64,000 nucleotides of DNA from JASJAR01 sp039198225 (lineage in GTDB: Bacteria; Pseudomonadota; Alphaproteobacteria; Rhodobacterales; Rhodobacteraceae): contig JBCCTQ010000001.1 of NCBI GenBank assembly GCA_039198225.1, positions 62,001 to 126,000 on the forward strand, read 5' to 3'. Positions 50,989-60,611 of the stretch are shown here, piece by piece. The notes beneath the pieces were generated by a model that saw only the letters and a program-made list of their open reading frames with translations, made no database searches and had not been told where the DNA came from. A program made the position numbers and the translations under genes. Position 1 is the stretch's first letter; the number at the start of each line of letters is the position of its first letter.

Positions 50989-51990
50989 TACTCGGGAAGG
51001 CGCACGGCGCGTCAAAGGACCGCCAACGCGATAGGCTATTGCATTCGGGCCCCAGGGTTAGTGAAAAAAGAAGCCAATCGCTGCATCGCTGAGATCGAAC
51101 CGACAAGAGAGCGTTGCCGCGTTCTCGTCGGCGGAGCGCGTGCAAAAGGTCGCGAGCATATCCGCAAATGAACTCGGAGCGAAAGTTGGGAAATTCCGTT
51201 GAAATCGCTTCATAAGTGTCAACGCCACTCAATCGACAAAGAATGGTGTACCACCGACACAGAACTTTGCTGCTTTGCCGTACTGAAAAGTATGCATTGC
51301 CGCTTGTACTCGATATTATGTCTGCAGCATTGCGCGATCCTACTCTGTCGGGAATTAGAAAGCTTAGTGAACTCTAATGGAAGAAACCGGCGACACCCGC
51401 CTCGGCGTGCCCCCAGGGCTCCGAGACTTTGGGATAGTTGCGGATGGGGTTTACGACCCATGCAACAGCGGAAGCAGCTATGTCAGCCGATCAAGCGGCT
51501 GCACGATTGGAATTCGCCAAAGCCGATGCGGATCCGCACACCGAATGCGTTGGAGGAAAAATTTGGAAGCGCTATTGGCCAGAGAGAAATTTTAGTGTGT
51601 GCTCAACGAATGAAAAAGCGTATTGGATAAATTCGCTCTCAATTGAAGGAGTATGTCACGTATATCGGAACACCTCCCAAAGCCATCGCTAAGAATTTCA
51701 AGCCGACCGGTCGTATCGTCTCTATGAAGATCCGTGGCGTGCCTTGCTTGGGCGGCGTTGGCACTACGAAATGTGCCTACGGTTCGATTGGAGCGCCGTT
51801 CAACCGGGGACAGGATCTAAGTCTTGGAATGGTCTTTGAATTGTCCGCCCTAAAAAGGTTCGGTGGGGAATTAGCTCTTTCGCTGGCCGAAGCACTTGGG
51901 AGGGTCGAAGATCAGAAGAATTTGACAAAGGGATAGGAAACCAAATTCACTGGCAGCGGTCATCCAGAATTCACCGACACTTAGCACCGG
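50989..51990. other. About 1 kb without a recognisable gene
   Basis: Between pcaB and the GGDEF-EAL gene no frame shows a conserved domain or convincing codon use. The sequence is clearly less GC-rich than the operons on either side. The longest open frames (51199-51630, and 51643-51936 with 97 codons) look random and are not called. It could be decayed coding sequence or an acquired segment. No repeat ends or integrase remnant were seen. Confidence 0.5.
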
Positions 51991-54156
51991 CTACGCCCAT
52001 TTCTGATCTCGGACAGCGAGGTCAGAAAGTGGCATAGGTCGGCCGTAGTGATATCCCTGTTGAATTGGGCATCCAATATCAATTAACAAGCGCGAGATCT
52101 CTTCGGTTTCTACGCCTTCCGCGACGACGTTAACGGCCAAGGATTTTGCGATCTCAATGACGCTTGTTACGAGATTTGTCTGCTCCGGACGATCCCTTAG
52201 GGGAAGAATAAGCTCGCGAGCGATTTTCAATCGGTCGGGATTGATGGCCATTAGCCCAAGAATGGATGTGCGACCGGTTCCGAAATCGTCAATTTCAATG
52301 GCGATCCCGGCCTCGCGCATGGTATCTAGTTGCCATAGAAACCGTTCATCCGGTCGGTCAATAAACGCAGTTTCCAGGAGTTCGACGGCGATAGATGTTT
52401 GGGTACTCTTAGCAAGTCGAACGATATCAGCCACGTAATCGTCGTTCTCAAAACTCTCCCCCGTCACGTTGAAAGACAAGCGTGGCAATGCGCCGGGGTT
52501 GCTCAGAAGAAAATCACTGATTTTCTCCAGGACGATCACGTCAATTTTTCGGATGAGCCCTGTATCGGTTGCAATTTGCATGAAGCTCCCAGGTGCTATG
52601 ACCTTTCCGTCGGCACGAACCCACCGCACCAGAGCCTCAACGCCAATGAGAGCACCTGTCCTAGCGTCAACTTGTGGTTGGATGAACGGTTCGAACGCCC
52701 GTTCCTCGATTGCGTGAAGCAGTGCTTGGACCGAAAACCGCTTTTCCCTTGCGCGATCCCGGATTTCGGGCGATGAAACCACGGTTTGGTTTCGGCCTTT
52801 GAGTTTGGCCGCGTAGAGCGCATCGTCGGCTGCAGAAACCAACTCATCTCCGGAGCCCACCATTTCTTCTGCAGTCGATGCGAGGCCGATGCTGACTGTA
52901 ATGCGACGTGCAACCGTCGAATGCTGATGCTCTATGCACGCGCCGTGAATGGCGTCATGCATATCCTCCGCAATCGCTTCTGGAGATATACGATGCGGCT
53001 TGACGATGGCGACAAATTCCTCGCCCCCAAAACGTGCAACGGTGCAATCATTTGCGTTAGCGACATGCTGCAGTCTCTGAGCGATCTTGACGAGTGTATC
53101 ATCACCGGCTTGATGCCCATAAAAATCGTTGTAGGCTTTGAAATGGTCGACATCGATCATCAGGACGGCCACATGGTGCCCCGGACTGCCCACCTTCCGA
53201 AACGCTTCGGCCATGGTCCGGTCAAATGATGCTCGGTTCCGAAGGCCCGTCAGGCCGTCATTTTCGGCCATCAATTTGAGACGCTGATTTGCTACTTCGA
53301 GTTCGAGGGTTCTTGCGCGGACGGCGTCTGAGAGCTCTTCGGAGTGCTTGCTTAGGGCCGTGTTGGAATCAACAACAACGTCGTGGGACACTTGTATATC
53401 GTGAATGGCCAGGTTCGCCGCCTCGGTCAGTAGCTCGATATTCCGCCCAAGGTCATCGACTTCGGTACCCCGGAGCAAGTTCGGCAATTTGGGGACGCGG
53501 ATCTGGCCCTCACCAGGGCGCCAGTCGCGCACGGATTTTGCAAGTCCGGTAGCGTATTTCGTCAGCACACCAAACACCGTCAAAAATAATAGAACGCCAA
53601 AGAGAACATTCTTTGCGGTCGTGACGAAGAAAAAAGTCATAAGCCTGTCGACGATTTCTGGTGCGACCAAGGATTTGTCGACGGTTATGGATATTTTTCC
53701 AATTATCTCATTGCTTTGATCTGCTCGAGGCGAACGGAAGGAGCGCGACAAAACAACTTCATCTGCCTCTCCAATCGCACCGATTTGGGGCAGTGTTGGA
53801 GAGGCGATACGCGAGCGCTGCACCATTACATCTCCATCGTTGACGATGGTCACGCCCGTAATAGCCCTCTGCGAGAACAGGCCGACAGCCACTTGTTCGG
53901 CCGCCTCTTGATCGTAATTGTATGCTGCTGTAGCGGCAGAAGGCGCGGAGCTAGATAAGAATTCATTTGCCGCGAACTCGACGGCGTCCTTTTCGCGCTT
54001 GAGATCAATCCACATGTTGACTGCAGCAGCCCCGATCCCAAGCGCTAACGTAAGCACAAGAGTGCGCCGCAATAGAACCGAGCTTAGGGAACGACTTTGC
54101 GAATTGTCGGAGGCCGTGTTCCCGGAGCGAATTAGCTTGCCGGACATCCGGAGCAT
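51991..54156 (-). CDS. Membrane GGDEF-EAL protein (cyclic-di-GMP synthesis/hydrolysis)
   Basis: A 721-residue protein. A transmembrane helix (about 30-50), a periplasmic sensor region of about 120 residues and a second helix (175-199) are followed by a helical linker, a GGDEF domain (GGEEF at 377-381) and an EAL domain (EAL at 507-509). The GGDEF motif is intact but the RxxD inhibitory site is missing. The EAL domain keeps the metal and base residues (NVTGESF, ELLET, DDFGTG, AEGVET, QGYHYGRP), so phosphodiesterase activity is plausible. It is 24 bases downstream of a periplasmic binding protein gene and probably cotranscribed with it. Confidence 0.92.
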   Translation of the reverse strand: MLRMSGKLIRSGNTASDNSQSRSLSSVLLRRTLVLTLALGIGAAAVNMWIDLKREKDAVEFAANEFLSSSAPSAATAAYNYDQEAAEQVAVGLFSQRAITGVTIVNDGDVMVQRSRIASPTLPQIGAIGEADEVVLSRSFRSPRADQSNEIIGKISITVDKSLVAPEIVDRLMTFFFVTTAKNVLFGVLLFLTVFGVLTKYATGLAKSVRDWRPGEGQIRVPKLPNLLRGTEVDDLGRNIELLTEAANLAIHDIQVSHDVVVDSNTALSKHSEELSDAVRARTLELEVANQRLKLMAENDGLTGLRNRASFDRTMAEAFRKVGSPGHHVAVLMIDVDHFKAYNDFYGHQAGDDTLVKIAQRLQHVANANDCTVARFGGEEFVAIVKPHRISPEAIAEDMHDAIHGACIEHQHSTVARRITVSIGLASTAEEMVGSGDELVSAADDALYAAKLKGRNQTVVSSPEIRDRAREKRFSVQALLHAIEERAFEPFIQPQVDARTGALIGVEALVRWVRADGKVIAPGSFMQIATDTGLIRKIDVIVLEKISDFLLSNPGALPRLSFNVTGESFENDDYVADIVRLAKSTQTSIAVELLETAFIDRPDERFLWQLDTMREAGIAIEIDDFGTGRTSILGLMAINPDRLKIARELILPLRDRPEQTNLVTSVIEIAKSLAVNVVAEGVETEEISRLLIDIGCPIQQGYHYGRPMPLSDLAVRDQKWA

Positions 54157-54180
54157 ATACCAATCTGCTGTGGTACCCTC

Positions 54181-54966
54181 TTACTCATAGCGGGACTGGA
54201 TGGCCTGCTGCGTGCCGTCTTCAATCATGCTGTCCATGGCGTTGCGCATCCGAGCAATGTGGTCCTCATCGGTCTCGGGGTTGCACGCCAAGGCAACCTC
54301 CAGTGCGGGGAGCACGAAGGCTTGCTCAACGGCAACCTCGTCGCTCAGAAGCGCTTGATAGTATGGCTCTGGTACCGCCATCAGATCGTTGCGGCCCGAA
54401 AGGAGTTTCTTAAGTGCATCTGCCATTGATGCTGCTTGATCGACCCGCTCGAAACCCGCCTCTTCCAAGATTCCTACGGTAAATTCACCCGTTTGCGTTC
54501 CGACCGAGTAGTCCAAAGCATCGTCGAGCGTTGCTAACTCAATGTCGCTGCCTTGCTTCCTGATAAGAAGGGATTCGTCCATTGAGAGGGGACCTATCCA
54601 GTGAAAATCCGCCTCTCGATCGGGCGTACGAAAAGTCGAGAAAACGCATGTTGCAGGTTTGCTGCGTGCCGAGCCAATTGCACGCGACCAACGCGTTAGT
54701 TCGACCTCGTAGCTAAGGTCGGCGCGTTCCATGATTTCAAAGACCTGTTCCGCCCCAAACCCGCCGATTCCGGTTTCGGATTGAAAGTTGTATGGCGGGT
54801 ACTCCTCGGTCATCAACACAAGGTCCACCGCCGATACGGAGCTAGCCTTCAAAAGGGCCCAAGACGCGATCATGCACAACCGGTTCAGCAAAACGCAACC
54901 TCTCTCGCAGCGTGGTGTGGAGATAGAGGTAATTCCGAACAGATTAAGTTGAGGTGTAGATCCCAT
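54181..54966 (-). CDS. Periplasmic solute-binding protein (family 3-like), likely sensor partner
   Basis: A 261-residue protein of the type II periplasmic-binding fold related to amino-acid binding proteins (LVLMTEEYPPYNFQSE at the start of the mature domain, TPDREADFHWIGPL, YSVGTQTGEF). The N-terminus is uncertain: ATG 54966 gives a long polar lead, while ATG 54873 gives a short hydrophobic leader (MIASWALLKASSVSA). There is no permease or ATPase nearby. It precedes a membrane GGDEF-EAL protein, suggesting it senses a small molecule for that protein. Confidence 0.78.
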   Translation of the reverse strand: MGSTPQLNLFGITSISTPRCERGCVLLNRLCMIASWALLKASSVSAVDLVLMTEEYPPYNFQSETGIGGFGAEQVFEIMERADLSYEVELTRWSRAIGSARSKPATCVFSTFRTPDREADFHWIGPLSMDESLLIRKQGSDIELATLDDALDYSVGTQTGEFTVGILEEAGFERVDQAASMADALKKLLSGRNDLMAVPEPYYQALLSDEVAVEQAFVLPALEVALACNPETDEDHIARMRNAMDSMIEDGTQQAIQSRYE

Positions 54967-55578
54967 GTATACTCGGTGGCGGCGGCTAGAGTATGCGCAT
55001 TCGTGCGCATGCCAGTCTTCGATTGCGCCGATCGAGTGCCATTGACCATATGATATACATTGGGACCTGATGCCGCTTTGGTGTGACAGGCAAGGTGGCT
55101 ATTTCGTCTTTTTGTATCGCACCCTCGGTCGGTTCGGCGTAGGATGTTTAGGTTGCATTGCGCCGAGACACACGTAACGTCACCTTGGATTTCCGGGAGC
55201 AATACCTCCACTTTGCGAAGTATCTTTGGTGTCTTAGCACTTCCAACTTCGCCAATCTGTCTTGCCTGCCGCAATTACTCTGGTGGTAACTCATATTGTC
55301 CTCAAACACCCGATTGTTTGTACGCAATTTGGATACAATACACGCCGCTGCGGCGTTCAGGAGTTCAACGATCGTCCCGGGCTGGGCGGGATCGTTGCAG
55401 AATTCCGAACGCTCGCGCAGTGAAAACCATTTAACGCGCTGATTTGAAATAATATAATTTTTAAACCAGGCGTTCCAAGTCTGAGCATCAACTGCAGCCG
55501 TCGTGATCGGCGCCGGATCCAGATTAGCCGAAGGTCAATCGCGAGCCGCCAGCTCGCCATTGGGCACTGTCTCGACAG
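54967..55578. promoter_or_regulatory. Divergent intergenic region with hairpins and a promoter-like box
   Basis: This 612-base gap separates the binding-protein/GGDEF-EAL operon (-) from the lectin-domain gene (+). Two adjacent hairpins are visible: ACGCCG-CTG-CGGCGT (55342-55356) and CAACGATC ... GATCGTTG (55366-55397, with an inner CCC/GGG). An exact TATAAT is at 55453-55458, with only a weak TTTAAC 17 bases upstream of it. No coding frame is convincing. Confidence 0.4.
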
Positions 55579-58575
55579 GTGAAATCCGGTTTGCTATCCG
55601 AGTTACTATTGTGGGTGTGTATGGGGTGCTGCATGTCTGGCACGGTTTTTCTTTCCGGAACTCAATTCAGCGTTCTCGAAACAGACACATCGCTCAGCGT
55701 CGCAATCGAAAGAACTGGGGACTCGTCGCTTCCAATTGACGTAGAATACGCGATCACGATCAATCCCCAGGATCCCCAAGGGGCAAGCACAGCCGACGTC
55801 GGAACGGGCACGTTCGTGGCCACGATTGCCGCGGGTGAGCCACGCATCGTCCTCGACATTCCGATGACCGACGACGATCTCGCGGAAGGCACCGAGTCTT
55901 TCACGATCTCGATCATATCGGTTTCAAGTGGCACGCTCCTGTTTCCCCGGACAGCCCGGGTCGACATCTTAGATGACGAACTGCCGGAAGTTGGGACAGT
56001 CGAGCCACCGCTTGTTTCGGACTACGAAGTTGTTGAAACTGATATTTACTCCGTAGGCGACCAGCCCATCGGATTGGAGTTCTCGCCGGTCAACCCGAAT
56101 TACTTGTATGTCGGCGAGAAGGCCGGGCTCATCACCGTATTCGATGTTTCAACCGACACAAAGGTTGGAGACCTGATTGATCTTAGCGCTGAGGTAAACG
56201 CAGTCGCCGATCGGGGTCTTTTGGATATCGCACTCCATCCAGATTTTGCAACCAACCCATACCTTTATGCTTTTTATGTGGTGGATCCTCCAGAAACGGC
56301 CAATGAGACAGGTCTTGCGGGGGTCGACGGATCGGGCAACCGTTTTTCTCACCTTGTTCGTTTCACGTTGGATCAGGCGACGGGATATACGAGCGTCGTG
56401 CCGGATTCTAAAGTCGTGCTCCTTGGCACAGCAGGCCAAAGCCTTTCCGATATCTCTGGCGGAGGGGCGATCGACTCGACCTTGACCGCGAATGTCGGCG
56501 TTCCTGACTCGGAAATCGATGCGCTGACGGGGGAATTCAAGCGCGACTATCTCAAGGTAGACGCGACCAGCCATGCAGGCGGTGCTCTCGAATTTGGACC
56601 GGACGGCGCTCTTTATGTCTCGGTCGGCGATGGGACGTCCTTTAATCTGGCCGATCCGCGAAGCGTTTCGGTACAGGACATTAACAGCCTGTCCGGCAAG
56701 ATCTTGCGGGTCGATCCGCTCACCGGGCAAGGCTTGGCCGACAATCCGTTTGTGGCTGAGGCCGGCGGTGACCTTGATGCCAATGCCGCGAAAGTGTTTC
56801 AGCTCGGGCTTCGAAATCCGTTCTCTATGGCGTTTGACGACGACGGTGAGCTTTTCATCACGAATACGGGTTGGTTTTCCTACGAATCCGTCTTCACCGG
56901 CGGACCTGGCGCCAACTTTGGTTGGCCGTATCTCGAGGGTGGTGACAATGGAACGCTTCTGCAGGCGCCGCTCTACAATCTCTTGCCGAGCGCAGCCGCA
57001 TTTTATGCGGAGGTTGATGCCGGCACGGTCGACATAACTGCGCCCTATCGTTCCTTCTCCCACGAAGCATCCGATCCGGGGTTCGAGATTCAAGCGATCA
57101 CCGGCGCCGGGAGTGTCATCGCTAGCGACACTTTGCCCGCCTCGCTCCAAGGTCACTATATTTTCACCGACGTCGTCAGCGGCGAGGTCTTCTCGGTCAG
57201 TACCGATGACCGGCGGGACATCAATTATCTCTATGATGCCGGCGCGTTTGCGCCCGTGAACTTCAAAGAGGGGCCGGATGGCAACCTCTACTATGCGGAT
57301 TTGATCGGCGGTAAAGTTGGCCGTTTGCAGATCACCCAAGAGGAGGTGTTATTCGAGTTCAATAACTCGACCTACTTCCTGGGCACGGATGGGTTGACCC
57401 GTGCCGAAGCAGAGGCCGAGGCACTGGCGCTCGGTGGCACCTTACTGCGTGTCGATAGCCAGGCCGAGCAAGACTACATCATGCAAACATTCTGGAATGA
57501 TCAAGCGATTTACCTCGACGCGTCTGACGCGCTGGTGGAAGGCGTTTGGGTCGATTCCAACGGGAACAACCTAAGCTATACAAACTGGTCCGGCGGTGGG
57601 CCGGATAACGGCAGTGGGGCACAGCATTGGGCTGTGATCGCGCGGGAAAGCGGCCGCTGGGATGACCAGCGCGTCAACGGTGCGAGTATCAATGACGGAA
57701 CCGGTTGGGTCGCGACGCAAGCGATGACGATCATTGAGATTTCCGAAGCGCCGGAGGAATTCACCTTTGGCGACTCGGTTTACATGCTTGGGACTCCAGG
57801 GCTGACCCGTGCCGATGCTCAAGCTGAGGCAGCCGCGGCGGGCGGCACGCTCCTGCGGATCAACAGCCAAGGCGAGCAGGACTTTATCATGCAAACCTTC
57901 TGGCGAGGCGAGGGGATCTATCTCGATGCTTCGGACCAGGCAGTTGAAGGCGTGTGGTTGGATTCCAGCGGCAACGAATTGACCTACACCAATTGGGGCG
58001 GAAGTGGTCCCGACAACGGGGGCGGTGCCCAGCATTGGGCGGTCATCGCCCGTCCGTCCGGCAATTGGGACGATCAGCGCGAAAACAGCGCAGGCGTCAA
58101 CAATGGCAATGGCTGGGCACAGACCAAAGCCATGACGATTATCGAAATCAACAGCTCGGACGAGTTCCGATTTGAAAACTCGACCTACGTGCCAATCTCA
58201 ACCCGTCTCACCCGATCTGAAGCCGAGGCTGAGGCGGCCGCGCGGGGCGGCACGCTGCTGCGGGTCGACAGCCAAGCCGAACAAGATTGGATCATGCAGA
58301 CCTTTTGGCAGGATCGCGCGATCTATCTCGACGCATCGGACGCGTTGGTTGAAGGGAACTGGGTCAATTCTGACGGGGTCGAGTTGACCTATACCAATTG
58401 GTCGGGAAGCGGGCCGGACAATGCGGGGGGCGCTCAACATTGGGCCGTGATCGCGCGCGCGTCTGGAACCTGGGATGACCAAAGGATCAATGGCGCAAGC
58501 ATTTTCGCCGACGATCGCTGGACCCCTACGGATGCTCTTACGATCATCGAGATCGTGGATGACCCGATAGCCTAG
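55579..58575 (+). CDS. Calx-beta / sugar-dehydrogenase-like propeller / triple C-type-lectin protein
   Basis: A 998-residue multidomain protein. An N-terminal Calx-beta-like domain (about 20-130) is followed by a glucose/sorbosone-dehydrogenase-type beta-propeller (about 150-585; RGLLDIALHPDF, GALEFGPDGALYVSVGDG, GKILRVDP, NFGWPYLEGG). Three tandem C-type-lectin-like domains follow (about 592-727, 728-862, 863-996), each with a YTNW-GPDN segment and a WDDQR motif like the calcium-binding WND motif. Start is GTG 55579 or ATG 55633 (MSGTVFLSG); neither gives a clear signal peptide. Export by an unconventional or type I route is inference. It probably binds and perhaps oxidises surface sugars. 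Confidence 0.85.
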   Translation: MKSGLLSELLLWVCMGCCMSGTVFLSGTQFSVLETDTSLSVAIERTGDSSLPIDVEYAITINPQDPQGASTADVGTGTFVATIAAGEPRIVLDIPMTDDDLAEGTESFTISIISVSSGTLLFPRTARVDILDDELPEVGTVEPPLVSDYEVVETDIYSVGDQPIGLEFSPVNPNYLYVGEKAGLITVFDVSTDTKVGDLIDLSAEVNAVADRGLLDIALHPDFATNPYLYAFYVVDPPETANETGLAGVDGSGNRFSHLVRFTLDQATGYTSVVPDSKVVLLGTAGQSLSDISGGGAIDSTLTANVGVPDSEIDALTGEFKRDYLKVDATSHAGGALEFGPDGALYVSVGDGTSFNLADPRSVSVQDINSLSGKILRVDPLTGQGLADNPFVAEAGGDLDANAAKVFQLGLRNPFSMAFDDDGELFITNTGWFSYESVFTGGPGANFGWPYLEGGDNGTLLQAPLYNLLPSAAAFYAEVDAGTVDITAPYRSFSHEASDPGFEIQAITGAGSVIASDTLPASLQGHYIFTDVVSGEVFSVSTDDRRDINYLYDAGAFAPVNFKEGPDGNLYYADLIGGKVGRLQITQEEVLFEFNNSTYFLGTDGLTRAEAEAEALALGGTLLRVDSQAEQDYIMQTFWNDQAIYLDASDALVEGVWVDSNGNNLSYTNWSGGGPDNGSGAQHWAVIARESGRWDDQRVNGASINDGTGWVATQAMTIIEISEAPEEFTFGDSVYMLGTPGLTRADAQAEAAAAGGTLLRINSQGEQDFIMQTFWRGEGIYLDASDQAVEGVWLDSSGNELTYTNWGGSGPDNGGGAQHWAVIARPSGNWDDQRENSAGVNNGNGWAQTKAMTIIEINSSDEFRFENSTYVPISTRLTRSEAEAEAAARGGTLLRVDSQAEQDWIMQTFWQDRAIYLDASDALVEGNWVNSDGVELTYTNWSGSGPDNAGGAQHWAVIARASGTWDDQRINGASIFADDRWTPTDALTIIEIVDDPIA
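57352..58566 (+). repeat. Three tandem repeats encoding lectin domains
   Basis: Three direct repeats of 408, 405 and about 402 bases start at 57352, 57760 and 58165. Each encodes F-x-F-x-x-S-x-Y, LTR-x-[ED]-A-[EQ]-AEA, GGTLLR[VI][ND]SQ, IYLDASD, YTNW and AQHWAVIAR. Similarity is high at the protein level and visible in the DNA, indicating duplication within the gene. Confidence 0.88.
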
Positions 58576-58590
58576 CCCAGCCGGGCAGGG

Positions 58591-59655
58591 TCAATCTTTC
58601 TTTGCAGAGAACGTTTCGGGTCGTAGCGGCGCCCACAAGACATTGCCTCGACTGTCGCCGATCAACAGATCCGAGCCGGACGGCAAAACGGCAATCGCAG
58701 TTACCTCCGCGCCCGTCGAGCCGCGAACGACCCTAGCTGACGCCATGTCGTCCAGCTTGGCGAACAGCACCGAACCGTCTTGAAATCCCGCGAAGACCGC
58801 CTCGTCGCCCGGAAGGTTTTGGACGACGGTCACGAGTTCGTCTTCGTTGTAGGCGACGCAAACGGGCTTTCGTCCCATCGGGCCGTCTTTTCCATCGAAG
58901 GGCCAGGCGATTGCTTCATCGGCACCGGATGTGACCAGATGCGGAGTGTCGCCGACCCAAGTCAGGCTCTTGATTTTCGCGGGATAGCCCGGCATCGCAA
59001 AGTTCCCTTTGTCGCGCAGTCGCCAGGCGTGGAGGGCGTTCTCTTGCATGGCCGTGACGAGGTACTTGCCGTTGGGGCTAAAACACGTATCGCCATGAAA
59101 CCCCTTCCAGAAAAGCTTGGAAGACTTCCAGCGCTTGTCGTGCTGCCAAACCGTTGCACCGCCGTAATGTGCCACCGCGATACGTTTGCCTTTGTCATCA
59201 AAGGCGAGGCCTCCAATTGTGCTGGCATGTTCAAACACGGCGGCCTTTGGGCGACCAGCTAGCCATACATGGGCTTCCTTCCCCGAGGAACAGGCCCGGT
59301 GTCCATGGCTTGAGGCGACGCAATCTACCCACCTCGTCCCAAAATGCGTGATCTCCTCAACATCGCCCTCGGCAGATATGGAGAGAAACCGTCCGTCGTC
59401 CCCGCCGGTCACCACGCCGTCGCCATCGGCAGCAATCGAGAGAACAACGCCGTTATGGGCCTCGACGATTGTTGGTGGCAGGCTTGGACGAAAGAACCAG
59501 ACTGTTCCGTCCCCGGCGCTCACGGCCACAGCGTCGTCGAGGCTTACGGCCCCGGTGACAGGGGCCTTCAGCTCAAACCGTTGACCGCGTCGCTCAAACG
59601 CCGTTTCAGGAAGGCCTTTCCGGGCTGGAGCCTCGGCGGCTAGGCCGCCTTGCAC
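58591..59655 (-). CDS. WD40-repeat protein downstream of CobW
   Basis: A 354-residue predicted beta-propeller made of degenerate WD40-like blades (for example GVVLSIAADGDGVVTGGDDGRF, DTCFSPNGKYLVTAMQENALHAW, GDEAVFAGFQDGSVLFA). No signal peptide or catalytic motif is visible. The GTG start at 59655 lies 16 bases inside the cobW gene, so the two are translationally coupled. WD40 genes beside CobW GTPases recur in alphaproteobacteria near zinc genes; function unknown, perhaps scaffolding. Confidence 0.85.
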   Translation of the reverse strand: MQGGLAAEAPARKGLPETAFERRGQRFELKAPVTGAVSLDDAVAVSAGDGTVWFFRPSLPPTIVEAHNGVVLSIAADGDGVVTGGDDGRFLSISAEGDVEEITHFGTRWVDCVASSHGHRACSSGKEAHVWLAGRPKAAVFEHASTIGGLAFDDKGKRIAVAHYGGATVWQHDKRWKSSKLFWKGFHGDTCFSPNGKYLVTAMQENALHAWRLRDKGNFAMPGYPAKIKSLTWVGDTPHLVTSGADEAIAWPFDGKDGPMGRKPVCVAYNEDELVTVVQNLPGDEAVFAGFQDGSVLFAKLDDMASARVVRGSTGAEVTAIAVLPSGSDLLIGDSRGNVLWAPLRPETFSAKKD

Positions 59656-60611
59656 GCCTCGAACCCTTCCTTCAGCCCCATATTGTCAAGGTCGCGGCCG
59701 ATGAATACCACGCGAGAATTACGCTTTTGACCTTCTGGCCACTCGCCCATGGGCGAACCACTCATCAGCATGTGAACACCCTGGAAGACATAACGATCCT
59801 CCTCACCCGCAAAGTCGAGAATACCTTTTGAGCGGAGGATGTCCTGGCCGTGGGTTTGCAAGAGTTTGCCGAACCAGGTCTGGAACTTCTCGAGGTCCAA
59901 GGGTGTCTCCGATACGAAGGAAACACTGGTGACATCGTCGTCATGGTCGTGATCATGGTCGGACGTCAGAAAATCGGGCTCCACTTCCAACACACGGTCA
60001 AGACTGAACGCGTTCAAACCCACCACGTCATCCAATGGCGCGCTGCAATGGGCCGTTCGGATGATCTTTGCATAGGGATTGATCTTGCGGATCCGCGCTT
60101 CGATACGCGCCAGCCCCTCAGTATCTACGAGATCCGTTTTGTTGAGCAGCAAGACATCCGCGAACGCCACCTGTTCTTCGGCCTCGTGGTGCTCGCCAAG
60201 CTGATTGTCGAGATGCACCGCATCGGCCACCGTGACAATTGCATCGAGCTTGGTTCGGCTCGACACATCCTGATCGACGAAGAAAGTCTGGGCGACCGGG
60301 GCGGGGTCGGCGAGCCCAGTCGTCTCAACGATGATGGCGTCCAACTGATCTGCCCGCTTCATAAGACCGCTCAAGATGCGGATCAAATCGCCGCGAACGG
60401 TGCAACAGATGCAGCCATTGTTCATCTCGAACACTTCTTCATCCGCATCCACCACCAGGTTGTTGTCGATCCCTTCTTCGCCGAACTCGTTCACGATGAC
60501 GGCGTATTTCTTACCGTGGCGCTCGGTTAGGATGCGATTTAGGAGCGTGGTTTTCCCGGCGCCAAGAAAGCCGGTCAACACCGTAACGGGGACTTGTGCA
60601 GTCTGTTCCAT
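59640..60611 (-). CDS. CobW-family GTPase, probable zinc metallochaperone (ZigA/ZNG1-like)
   Basis: A 323-residue P-loop GTPase with Walker A TGFLGAGKTTLL, the metal-binding CxCC motif (GCICC), a Walker-B-like VETTGLADPAP and the NKTD base-specificity motif. A histidine/aspartate-rich loop (SDHDHDHDDD) precedes the C-terminal domain. These features fit the zinc-transferring COG0523 proteins rather than cobalt insertion into cobalamin. A Zur-box-like dyad about 250 bases upstream supports zinc control. Confidence 0.9.
   Translation of the reverse strand: MEQTAQVPVTVLTGFLGAGKTTLLNRILTERHGKKYAVIVNEFGEEGIDNNLVVDADEEVFEMNNGCICCTVRGDLIRILSGLMKRADQLDAIIVETTGLADPAPVAQTFFVDQDVSSRTKLDAIVTVADAVHLDNQLGEHHEAEEQVAFADVLLLNKTDLVDTEGLARIEARIRKINPYAKIIRTAHCSAPLDDVVGLNAFSLDRVLEVEPDFLTSDHDHDHDDDVTSVSFVSETPLDLEKFQTWFGKLLQTHGQDILRSKGILDFAGEEDRYVFQGVHMLMSGSPMGEWPEGQKRNSRVVFIGRDLDNMGLKEGFEACKAA

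Noticed and set aside
51643..51936. 97-codon frame in the gene-poor region
   Set aside because: No domain, no good ribosome site and codon use unlike neighbouring genes. Too weak to call.
56149..57339. 396-codon open frame on the minus strand inside the propeller/lectin gene
   Set aside because: Antisense to conserved propeller motifs, no domain features and no ribosome site. Treated as a shadow frame.
58566..58610. Terminator between the lectin gene and the WD40 gene
   Set aside because: GCCC-AGCC-GGGC has only four pairs, and the T-rich stretch after it is interrupted and distant.
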